NCBI GenBank assembly: GCA_902459845.2
Contig: CABPSV020000405.1
Coordinates: 1-17,013, forward strand
Source of the DNA: Hepatocystis sp. ex Piliocolobus tephrosceles
Taxonomy: Eukaryota; Apicomplexa; Aconoidasida; Haemosporida; Plasmodiidae
Length of the DNA: 17,013 nucleotides
Direction: 5' to 3'
Part shown: positions 8,794 through 17,013 of the stretch, one piece after another
Layout: each line of letters starts with the position of its first letter
Position numbering within the stretch: position 1 is the first letter of the stretch
Notes under the pieces: model-generated
Seen by the model: only the letters and a program-made list of their open reading frames with translations
Databases searched by the model: none
What the model was told of the DNA's origin: nothing
Translations under genes and position numbers: made by a program

Positions 8794-10671
8794 CTAATTG
8801 ATACATGTGTCTATCCCTTTAGACACTGTGTCAAACACATCCTGTGTTATATATTTTTTGTTCAACAATTGAGTTATTATATTTTTTAAATGTGTTGGAT
8901 ATTTTGGTATGTCTAAAATAATATCCTTCAATGCATGCATTACTTCAATTAAACCACCTTCAACATTTTTAAGTGTAATAAATTTCTTATTTATTAAAAA
9001 TTCTACAAGTTTTAATGATTGAAGTGTATCATTATTAATATCAACATTAAGTACAAATATTTTTTTAACTACATAATTATATAAATCATGATTAGCAGGT
9101 AAGAATTCGTCAAGGTCTAAAAAAGTATCTTCTTCACTTATATATGAATAAAAATATTCCAACAATGTATTATTAATTTTTCTTTTTAATTTCATTTGTG
9201 CATATGTATCATCGTCATCCCATATATGATCTATATTGTTCATATTTAATGTTTTTTTGTCATTAATTCTTTGTTGTGTTTTGTTACTTATCATCATACC
9301 TGTTACACCACCAATATGTAAACGGTACATATCGTTCAAAAATGCAGGACACAATATATCGTCATAAATACAACGATGTAAAAACTTACATAACATTTCT
9401 TTACAATTAGGAAAATCAATTTCATAATCATCTATGTAACCAATAATTCTAATGAAAGCTATTACAATATCAGATTCAAAAAAGTAACTACCACATAATT
9501 CATCTAACAAAAAAGATACATATTTTCTACAAAGATTATTTTTACTAAACGATTCGATTATACTTATTCTAATAAATTCATAATGATATAAACTATTTGT
9601 TTGATTTAAAAATTCAATCACTTCATCTGTGTTACCATCATTAAAAAAATCAATTAAAAAATCTCTAGTTTTTTTTTTAAATTCTTTTTTTTCTTTTTCT
9701 GCTTCTACTAAATTTAATTTTAATACCCATAACATAGTATTTTTCCAAATAGCTTCTTTTTTCATTTTTTTTTTTTCTTCCTCTGTATATTCATTATTTT
9801 CATCATTTTCGTCCACTTCATCAACAATATTATTGTCACTAGTAGTATTAGCAACGTTATACATTCTTCTACTACTTACACTATTTTCTTTTGTACTATC
9901 ATTTAATATATTATCTACCATATCAACATTTTTTGCATCGTTATATTGATTATCTTCCATTCTGTTCGTATTTATTTCTTCTATATTATAATTATTTAGC
10001 TCATTTTCTTTTACATTATTATTATATAAACCTATTTCTTTTTCATCCCATTTGTTTATTTCTAATGTATCAAAAAAAGCAGAAGGTAACTTAAAAATAA
10101 AATCTTTATCTATAACATTATCTAGTGTACAAAAACGAAGATATTTTAAAACAATTTCATAACACTCAGGACAATCTAATTTTATATCGTCTAAACTTAA
10201 TAATATTTTTTCAAAAGCCCTATGTACTTGTTCAGGTATTATCAATTTCGTAATATTCAACAAATTTAATAAACATGATACAGCTATATGAGTTTCGTTA
10301 TCTCTATCAAATGATTTTTTAAGTAATTGTAAAACTAAATAATCATTATATTTTTTAACATTTAAATCTTTTAAATCTCCAATAAATTGTTCAAATTTAA
10401 AATTGAAAAAAAAACTATTAATTAAACTTTCACTTTTTTTCTCAAATTCTTCAAACGATATAATACTCAAATCATCAAACATTTTATTCTTCATGTTAGA
10501 TATTTTTTGAGAATATTCAATTTCTTCAGCATTCAAGACAGTATAAAAACAATTCTCATCTTCTACTTCACTGTCATATATCGGGTCCTTCATGTCTACA
10601 TATTTTTTCGTTAAAAACATCTGATCCTTTAACAGGTTAATCTTCTTGTTTTTTCTCTTTTGTGACGTCAT
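8794..10671 (-). CDS. MA3-domain protein with three repeats (PDCD4/eIF4G-like)
   Basis: Single exon, 625 residues. Three helical repeats can be read. Repeat 1 (about 75-195) has PEQVHRAFEKILLSL then LDCPECYEIVLKYLRFCTLD. Repeat 2 (about 330-445) has SDIVIAFIRIIGYIDD then IDFPNCKEMLCKFLHRCIYD. Repeat 3 (about 498-615) has GLIEVMHALKDI then LDIPKYPTHLKNIITQLLN. Each carries the hydrophobic-D-x-P turn followed by a long helix that marks the MA3 fold. The basic N-terminus (SQKRKNKK) could be a nuclear or RNA-binding signal. Residues 205-300 are an acidic, Asn-rich linker inserted between repeats 1 and 2. In known MA3 proteins these domains bind eIF4A or related DEAD-box helicases and restrain or organise translation initiation; that role here is inferred. 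PDCD4 has two MA3 domains and plant MRF proteins have four. Start context is AAAATGA, and the stop is TAG at 8796-8794. It is divergent from the gene at 13650. Confidence 0.9.
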   Translation of the reverse strand: MTSQKRKNKKINLLKDQMFLTKKYVDMKDPIYDSEVEDENCFYTVLNAEEIEYSQKISNMKNKMFDDLSIISFEEFEKKSESLINSFFFNFKFEQFIGDLKDLNVKKYNDYLVLQLLKKSFDRDNETHIAVSCLLNLLNITKLIIPEQVHRAFEKILLSLDDIKLDCPECYEIVLKYLRFCTLDNVIDKDFIFKLPSAFFDTLEINKWDEKEIGLYNNNVKENELNNYNIEEINTNRMEDNQYNDAKNVDMVDNILNDSTKENSVSSRRMYNVANTTSDNNIVDEVDENDENNEYTEEEKKKMKKEAIWKNTMLWVLKLNLVEAEKEKKEFKKKTRDFLIDFFNDGNTDEVIEFLNQTNSLYHYEFIRISIIESFSKNNLCRKYVSFLLDELCGSYFFESDIVIAFIRIIGYIDDYEIDFPNCKEMLCKFLHRCIYDDILCPAFLNDMYRLHIGGVTGMMISNKTQQRINDKKTLNMNNIDHIWDDDDTYAQMKLKRKINNTLLEYFYSYISEEDTFLDLDEFLPANHDLYNYVVKKIFVLNVDINNDTLQSLKLVEFLINKKFITLKNVEGGLIEVMHALKDIILDIPKYPTHLKNIITQLLNKKYITQDVFDTVSKGIDTCIN

Positions 10672-10672
10672 T

Positions 10673-10879
10673 TTTGTTCTATTTTTGTTCTTATTTTTTG
10701 TTCTTTTTTTTTGTTCTTATTTTTTCTTCTTATTTTTTTTTCTTATTTTTTCTTCTTATTTTTTTTTCTTATTTTTTCTTCTTATTTTTTTTTCTTATTT
10801 TTTTTTCTTATTTTTTTTTCTTATTTTTTTTTTCTTATTTTTTGTTCTTATTTTTTCTTCTTATTTTTTATTTTTTTTT
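10673..10879. repeat. pyrimidine-rich TTCTTATTTTTT repeat at the MA3 gene start
   Basis: About 200 bp of TTCTTATTTTTT and close variants, with higher-order periods near 26-28 bp. It starts within a few bases of the MA3 start codon. In the sense orientation the leader would be almost pure A and G with TAA steps. The frames that cross it on the plus strand (Phe-rich) are artefacts. Confidence 0.88.
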
Positions 10880-10958
10880 AGCTGTTAGAAAATAATTTTG
10901 TACAGTTTATTTAGGAATGGATATATATATACGTCCGTTTGTTCAGGTTATTAATTTA

Positions 10959-11035
10959 AAGGGGAAAAAAAAAAAAAAAAAAAAATGTAATACTTTTAAA
11001 ATGGTGATTTTAATACAATACTAAAATAGGGGGGA
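10959..11035. promoter_or_regulatory. two G-box-like motifs upstream of the MA3 gene
   Basis: AAGGGGA (10959-10965) and GGGGGGA (11029-11035) both fit the Plasmodium G-box consensus (A/G)NGGGG(C/A). They lie about 290 and 360 bp upstream of the MA3 start. Runs of four or more G are rare in this DNA. Function is inferred only. Confidence 0.4.
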
Positions 11036-11710
11036 TATACATATAAATACTATGTATTTAATTAAGGGCTACGGAAGAGGCGTTAAAAAAAAAGTAAAAC
11101 TTGAAAAAATGCTAAAAAAAAATAAAAACTATTAATTTATATATAGCGTTATAAAATAAATATATTTCACATGCTTTTCACTTATACATGATTTATAAAG
11201 ATTTTGTTATTTACATAGTAATATATTAATATATTTAAATAGTTGTTCGTTCGTTTGTACACTTAAGTTTTTATTTTTTTTCTTTTTTTTTAATTTTTAA
11301 TGATTATGTGATTTTTTTTTTTTTTTTTTTTTTAAATTATTTATTCGCACGACCAACCACATACAACATACTTACATTTATTCGTGTATAACTGGATTAA
11401 TTTGTACTATATAAAATGAACATACATACACTATGTATTTGCACTTTTTATAACTTTTACCAGTATTTTTATGTGTATATTATTTTGAACATATTTGTTA
11501 TAATATATATATTTTTTTTATTTTTACATAAAAAGGTTTATACATGGATATGTACATACCATTTCTTGCATATGTGTAAATATATCTACTCTTAAATCCC
11601 TTTGTTAACTTTCAATTTTAAGTGTACATTCTTGCATTGTTGTTTGTTTGCTTGCTTGATTGATTGATTGATTGATTGATTGCTTGTTTTTTTTTTTTTT
11701 TTATTTATTA

Positions 11711-11806
11711 TTTTATAATCAATATCAACCTATAAATTATCATTTTATAATCAATATCAACCTATAAATTATTATTTTATAATCAATATAAACCTATAAA
11801 TTATTA
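11711..11806. repeat. 32-bp tandem repeat, three copies
   Basis: TTTTATAATC starts copies at 11711, 11743 and 11775, and a truncated fourth begins at 11807. The copies differ only at a few positions (CA/TA at the unit end, C/A in AATATCAACC). Confidence 0.92.
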
Positions 11807-12963
11807 TTTTATTGTATTTTACGATTATAGAAAGTTGTAAATAGTTTATTTTTATTTTTTTATTTTTTTATTTTTTTTATTTTCGTACAGTTAAATTTTT
11901 TTTTGAATATTACAACTACATTGTTTTTAGTTTTTTTAGGAGTGATATGTTAATAAAAATGAGTTAATAGTATCTTTGATTAAACCTTTCTATCATATGT
12001 ATTTACATTCTTTGACTTCGTTTTTTTTTTTTTTTTTTTTTTTGCGCTTATTTTTTTCACGCACACCTTTTTTTAAGCACACTTTTTTTACACATACCAT
12101 TTTTTTTTATGCATACATTTTTGAAGTGATAATATTAAATAAATTTTAGAACTGATATTGGTGTTTGTAATTATTACCCTAATTTTATGAGTAGGGAATA
12201 CGTAAACATAAGCAAAGAAACATTTTTTTTTTTTTTTTTTTATTCTATAAAATTGTTATGAAAACGTAAATATATATATGTATTACTTTTTAAAAAAAAA
12301 AAGTTTATTAAAAAATAAAACTTGTAAGTGAAGTAGAAGTTGTAATATTTTTGCTCGTTATCTTTGTATGTATTCGTATATACATATCTGTTTGTTTGAT
12401 TGTTTGATTGTTTGTTTTGTGTACTACTTTATACCATTTTACTTTAGGCCATACAATAAGGCCTCATCTAGTGTTGTTTTAAACAACTATACAAAACATT
12501 TTGTGCTGTTAAAATTTTTTATTTTTATTTTTTTGCTCTTGCTGCTATTGTTTTTTTTTACTTTTATGAATATATGTATACCATATTTTAGAGTATAAGT
12601 AATCAGCAGGTATCACTTTGAATAGTATTGATTCATGTAGATGTTCATATGTACTTGTACCTCATATACATATATATATTTATGCTTTCTATCAACTAAT
12701 GTGCCAATAAAAAGTTTTCATAATTGTTATATTGTTCTTAAAACTGAGTATTTAAATATGTACATATATATGTATATAAATATATGCCCATACTAATACA
12801 CATATATTTAATCAAGTGTATATTTATTCAATAAACTTTTTTTTTTTTTTTTTTCATACTTTTTCGCAAACGTTTTATGAGAAAAATGAAAAAGGCGAAA
12901 AAAATGAAAACAAAGAAAACAATCAAAACAATCAAAAAAATGATAAAATAGAAATACCGAGAG

Positions 12964-12996
<33 letters not shown>

Positions 12997-13236
12997 ACAT
13001 TTAAGAAGCCAACAAAATATAAAAAGATCTTTGCTTACCTTTTTTTATTTTTTAAAAGAAAACTAAATAGGAAACAAAGAATGGAAAAAAAGAAAAAAAT
13101 AAATAACGTAGTTATATATTGTCACATATAATTATATATATATATTTTTTTTTTAATGCATCCTTTGTATAAGTAAAACGTTTTAAAAAATTTGTTATAA
13201 ATTTTTTTTTTTTTTTTTTTATTTACTGAATAAGAT

Positions 13237-13243
13237 AAGGGGA
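13237..13243. promoter_or_regulatory. G-box-like motif upstream of the RIC1-like gene
   Basis: AAGGGGA, 407 bp upstream of the start at 13650, with the same consensus and orientation as the pair near 10959-11035. Confidence 0.35.
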
Positions 13244-13327
13244 AAAAATGTTTTGTATATATATTTATATATTTATATATTTGATTGAATAACAACCTAA
13301 ACTACCTATACATGTCTTTATTCATCT

Positions 13328-13362
<35 letters not shown>

Positions 13363-13601
13363 AACACATGGGTCCATTGATATAAAATAAGCGTTAAAAA
13401 GGATTGACCACATTTAACAAGTGTTTTATTAGGTCACATGTCCATTATAAAACGATACATTGTTCCTCCACACAAGCATATATATATACACATGTACATA
13501 TATTTAAGTTTGTTAAGTCACTAATTTGTATTATCAATAAAAATTGGGTTATAATAAAAAGGAGAAAAAAAACAAAAAGTCTTCGCCATTAATACAATTT
13601 C

Positions 13602-13602
<1 letters not shown>

Positions 13603-13650
<48 letters not shown>
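13603..13650 (+). repeat. 48-A run whose last A begins the ATG
   Basis: Uninterrupted As from 13603 to 13650, followed directly by TG. The start codon of the RIC1-like gene is therefore fused to a poly-A leader. Confidence 0.92.
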
Positions 13651-13652
<2 letters not shown>

Positions 13653-14944
13653 TTATGTTTCGGTAAAGAAGATAAGCTTAAAATAAATAAAAATCATAAT
13701 ATTCATAATTATGAAAGTAATAAAGTATCAAATGTCGAAAATTCAATTAACAAAAATTTAAATAATAATGCTAACAATATATACAATAATAAAAATGATA
13801 CAAGTGTTAATATAAAAAATAGTGACCATGATGTAAGTAATATAACAGATGTTATAAATATAAAATTGACAAATAACACGAACTTGGTAAATAATGTGAA
13901 AGGTGCTAGTATAAAAGACGAAATAATATACATAGGCACAAGCTTTTGTAACTGTTTTATTTATATTATTACAAAATATTATTTTTATTTATTTGATAAT
14001 AATGATTTTTCGTTTATTAATTTTTATGCATTAAAAGTGGATAATCCGTTATATACAGAATATGAACACCACAATTCTGTATTTTTATCTACCTATGACA
14101 ATACGATATATATTATAAGTAACAATTTAAAGTATGTTTTTATATACAACATAACTAACACAAATGACGTAATACTTTTAGATTATAACAAGAATGTACA
14201 TTCACTTAGTATAAATGATTATTCAGATGGTGATTATTCTAGTAGTAATGAAAATGAATACTATGAATATATTACTTATATTAAGAACTTATATAAAAAA
14301 AAAAAAATACATAAAAATAGGACAATAAAACTTGTTACTGTGTTATGTTTACCTATCCCTTCTAATTGTTTAATGGTAACACAAAATAATATTTTATTTT
14401 ATTCTTACCAAACAAATGAAATATTTATTTCAGGTAATATTAAAAAAATAATAGCTAATAGTAAAAAAAAGAGACATGAATATAATGTTAATAAAGTAAT
14501 TGTAAACACTAAAATAATAAGCTTAAATTGTATATACTACAGGTTAAAAGGGAGACATGACCACTTAAACATAAATAGAAAAACGCGTTGTCTTACAAGG
14601 GTGGGAAGTTCAAAGAATATCAACATTAGTAGTAACATTCGCAGTGACATTCGTAGTGAACTTATAAGTAATGACTTTATAAGTAGTAACGATTATGCTG
14701 GTACTAGCAACAGTAACACAACTAAAAATAATAATCGCAGTAGTAATGTCAAAGAACTATGTACTTACATTAAACAAACACCAGTCCTTTTAAAAAAAAA
14801 AAGCAAAAAAAAAGGAATAAGACATATTTATTATTCTTTGAAAAGGGATAAAATAATTAGAAAGTACAAAAGAAATCATTATTTTCTTCAACGAGTTGGT
14901 ATGTATTGTAAAAATATCTGTAGTGCTAACATATCCATTAACAC

Positions 14945-14980
<36 letters not shown>

Positions 14981-17013
14981 GGGATGATTATAACCCAATG
15001 TATTTACATAGTACTAATAATGAAAACTGTTTATACAAATTAATTAAACATAAGAATCAAAGTTTTGTAAAAAATAATAAATATAAAAAAAGTATTGTTA
15101 TAAAAGGAATTAAGAAAGTACAATTTAATGCATATAATGATTATGTATTATTGTTATCATGTACTGGTGATTTTTATATATTTTCTTTTTTTTATAATTT
15201 TTTTAACATACATAAAAGTAAAGCGTGCTATTATGTTGGGAATAGCGTTCATAAAACTTTTTGTTATGATGTTACTCAAGATGTTACAGCATGTGTAAGT
15301 AAAGTAAAAAAAGCAAAAGAAAAAGAAAAAGGCGAACCAGTTGGGTCTGGCTCTTGTAGTGGCATCTGTAGTGGTACATGTAGTGGTTCCCGTAGTGGCA
15401 CCCATAGTAATAGTTATAGTATAAACCGGGACGAACGCGTGATCGGTGTATACGTTGGTTCCAACATAGAAGATATAAGTTTAAACATTGATAGAAATAT
15501 TATTTTAATAGTAAATACTAATTTTATCATAAAAGCATATAACATATATCCATACATTTGTAAACACAGTTTTAAAAAAAGTTTATTTATTATTGATACA
15601 TTTAACACACTTACCAATCCGTGTTTTTATTATAACTACATAATATGGAATAAACAAAATAATTTTTTTCTTGTATCTTTTAATTCAAATAATTATTATA
15701 TTTATAACACGAATGGTACTTTATTTTACTATAAAAATGGTAATGATTATATGCAATATAAAGCGAGTGGAAAAAGTGATAACGAGCACAAACCAGGTTG
15801 TATAGAAGTTTTACAAGAGGGTAAAGACATAAGTGACACATTAAATAATAGTTCGAGTCATGGTATAAATGGTGGGACTATCAATGAAATTGTCAATAAC
15901 AATACCAATACCAATACCAATACCAATGTCGCCACTAGTACTGGTACCGCTGTAACTATCACTCGTGACTACAATGATTCCCTACCAAAGCAATATATAA
16001 ACATAGCCTTTATTTTCAACGATTTTAATTTATGTATTTACAACCGTCTTAATAATAATAACGATTCCTTTTATATCATAGTAAAACATTTTTTTTACTC
16101 AACTGACATATACAGTAGAAATCTAATATTCCATTTTAATAGTAATTATTATACGAATGAGTTTTTTAAAAAAATATATATAGGTTTAAATAAAATACTT
16201 ATATTTGATATAAATATAAATAATTACAATTTGTTTGATCGTGAAAAAAATAATGTAAATATAAAAGAAATAATTACACCTTTTAAATTTATTAAAAAAG
16301 CTTATTTAAATTTTAATAACACATATATTTTAATTATTTTTAAAGAAATATGTATTTATAATATAAAAAAAAAAACATTTTCTTATTTTGTCGATGAATA
16401 TTTAAAATTTTTTTTTCATAACTACCCAACTGGTTGGATTTATGACAATATTTTTTTTGTAACTTGTTTACACAATAAATATGATGAATATAATTTTAAA
16501 CATTTTAAAAATAAAAAAAATTTTAATTTAAATAAAAAAAATACTCTTTTTAATCGAGATAATGAAAAGGAAGGAAAATGGAACAAATTCCGGTTTGATA
16601 TGTTTAACATGGAATATGGAAATTCAGAGGTGAACCATATGTATATTGAGAAGCCTGACAGTTTGGATTGGCCAGATGAATTTATTAACTCAAATAAAGA
16701 AAGTCTTGATAAATCATACATCAGACAGAGCAGCGAAAGAGTCACAGAAAAAAGTACTAAAAGTGGTGAAGAGAGAGAAGTAACAAACGGTAGTGATTAT
16801 GATAGTGATTATGAAAGTGATTATGATAGTGATTATGAAAGTGATTATGATAGTGATTATGATAGTGATTATAACAGTGATTATGATAGTGATTATAACA
16901 GTGAGTATAACAGTGAAAATAATAAAGAGTACGATAGCGAACATAACAGCAGAAACAACAGCAGAAACAACAGCGGAAACAACAGTAGGAAAAACAGTGG
17001 AAATAACAGCAGA
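13650..17013 (+). CDS. large beta-propeller-like protein, possible RIC1 homologue; partial, frame broken once
   Basis: Reading frame from ATG 13650 to a stop at 14985-14987. The protein clearly continues in the +1-shifted frame, open from 14842 to the window edge with no stop; the join would be inside the A run at 14949-14978. About 1,120 residues are visible and the C-terminus is missing. It shows alternating beta-strand patches, as in WD40 propellers, separated by Asn/Ser inserts. Patches in RIC1 order are YYFYLFDNNDFSFINFY, SNCLMVTQNNILFYSY, VQFNAYNDYVLLLSCTGDFY, YIIWNKQNNFFLVSF with YNTNGTLFYY, and FKEICIYNIKKKTFSYF followed by PTGWIYDNIFFVTCLHNKYD. The last resembles the RIC1 segment GFAHYSLLTKKWKLFG...WWNDFMVLACYN as I remember it. 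RIC1 with RGP1 activates Rab6 at the Golgi. The assignment is tentative; another WD40-like protein is possible. The right end is an acidic SDYD repeat and then NSRN repeats. Confidence 0.55.
14949..14978 (+). other. 30-A run carrying a one-base frame break
   Basis: Upstream sense reading gives NTS, ten Lys, then VG and stop TGA (14985-14987). With 29 As, the frame would read on as Lys-Trp-Asp-Asp-Tyr-Asn-Pro and stay open to the window end. Upstream of the run the downstream frame is closed by a TGA at 14839, so the switch must lie between 14842 and 14984; the homopolymer is the obvious site. A GTAAAA...AAG mini-intron over 14947-14979 would be 33 nt and would not repair the frame. Confidence 0.85.
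15349..15420 (+). repeat. in-frame 12-bp repeat encoding SGxC/SGxR
   Basis: Six degenerate copies of a 12-bp unit (GGCATCTGTAGT type) encode GSCS GICS GTCS GSRS GTHS NSYS within the RIC1-like protein, preceded by a Lys/Glu-rich patch. Confidence 0.88.
16792..17013 (+). repeat. in-frame 12-bp repeats encoding SDYD then NSRN
   Basis: AGTGATTATGAT-type units (16792 to about 16914) encode SDYD/SDYE/SDYN. From 16945 to the window edge, AACAGCAGAAAC-type units encode NSRN/NSGN. The protein thus passes from an acidic to a basic Asn/Ser repeat, still open at the edge. Confidence 0.9.

Larger units (their letters stand above)
10672..13649. other. 3.0-kb divergent promoter region
   Basis: Shared upstream region of the MA3 gene (minus) and the RIC1-like gene (plus). 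From left to right: a pyrimidine repeat touching the MA3 start; G-box-like motifs 10959-10965 and 11029-11035; a GC islet GGGCTACGGAAGAGGCG (11066-11082); TTGA repeats near 11655-11682; 32-bp repeats 11711-11806; two small hairpins 12446-12487; a coding-like A-rich frame 12816-13004; a third G-box-like motif 13237-13243; (TA)n near 13331-13359; and the 48-A run ending at the start codon. I see no convincing gene. Confidence 0.7.

Noticed and set aside
8524..8889. 121-codon Ser/Thr/Asp-repeat frame on the plus strand
   Set aside because: Half of it is a translated hexamer repeat and (TA)n, and its end is antisense to the MA3 gene; no independent coding evidence.
8932..8939. TGCATGCA ApiAP2-like motif
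   Set aside because: It is inside the MA3 coding sequence near the 3' end; no reason to think it regulatory.
10663..10670. TGACGTCA palindrome (CRE-like site) at the MA3 start codon
   Set aside because: It lies across the first codons (Met-Thr-Ser), and CREB-type factors are not known in Plasmodium; probably coincidence.
10646..10895. Two Phe-rich plus-strand frames upstream of the MA3 gene
   Set aside because: Translations of the TTCTTATTTTTT repeat, overlapping each other and antisense to the MA3 start.
14947..14979. 33-nt mini-intron (GTAAAA...AAG) spanning the A run
   Set aside because: Too short for a spliceosomal intron, and removing 33 nt leaves the frame still closed by the TGA at 14985.
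15157..15617. Minus-strand frames opposite the RIC1-like gene
   Set aside because: They mirror the codon bias and 12-bp repeats of the sense gene; no start context or domain.

Overview
The window is nuclear DNA from a malaria parasite or a close haemosporidian relative. It is extremely AT-rich, full of long poly-A and poly-T tracts, (TA)n microsatellites and minisatellites. Its predicted proteins are rich in Asn, Lys, Asp and Ser, and one gene is a near-perfect match to my memory of Plasmodium cytosolic thioredoxin-1. I cannot assign a species: the thioredoxin differs at several positions from what I recall of P. falciparum.

Four protein-coding genes can be supported. (1) 1853-4486 (+) is an 877-residue asparagine-rich protein of unknown function whose non-repetitive part is near the C-terminus. 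(2) 6021-5232 (-) is thioredoxin 1, two exons, 104 residues, with a 475-bp intron. (3) 10671-8794 (-) is a 625-residue protein with three MA3-type helical repeats, probably a translation-initiation regulator of the PDCD4/eIF4G class. (4) 13650 to beyond the right edge (+) is a large beta-strand-rich protein with low-complexity inserts. I tentatively match it, segment by segment and in order, to RIC1, the Golgi Rab6 exchange-factor subunit. Its reading frame is broken by one base inside a 30-A run at 14949-14978. From memory, thioredoxin 1 and an MA3 protein are adjacent on P. falciparum chromosome 14, so the block is probably syntenic; this was not checked.

Layout: 1-1852 is non-coding, with a hairpin, giant T tracts and minisatellites. 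Genes 1 and 2 are tail-to-tail across 745 bp that begin with a six-copy 16-bp repeat directly abutting the stop codon. Genes 2 and 3 are in tandem on the minus strand, separated by 2.8 kb. Genes 3 and 4 diverge from a 3.0-kb bidirectional promoter region that holds three G-box-like motifs and short GC islets. Nearly every non-coding segment carries its own minisatellite (periods 9, 12, 13, 14, 15, 16 and 32 bp).

The genes do not form an operon or an obvious pathway; they look like independent housekeeping genes in conserved parasite gene order. I found no tRNA, rRNA, CRISPR array or transposon. The items most worth checking are the frame break, the RIC1 assignment, the 48-A leader touching the start codon of gene 4, and the structured or GC-elevated islands in the AT-rich spacers.
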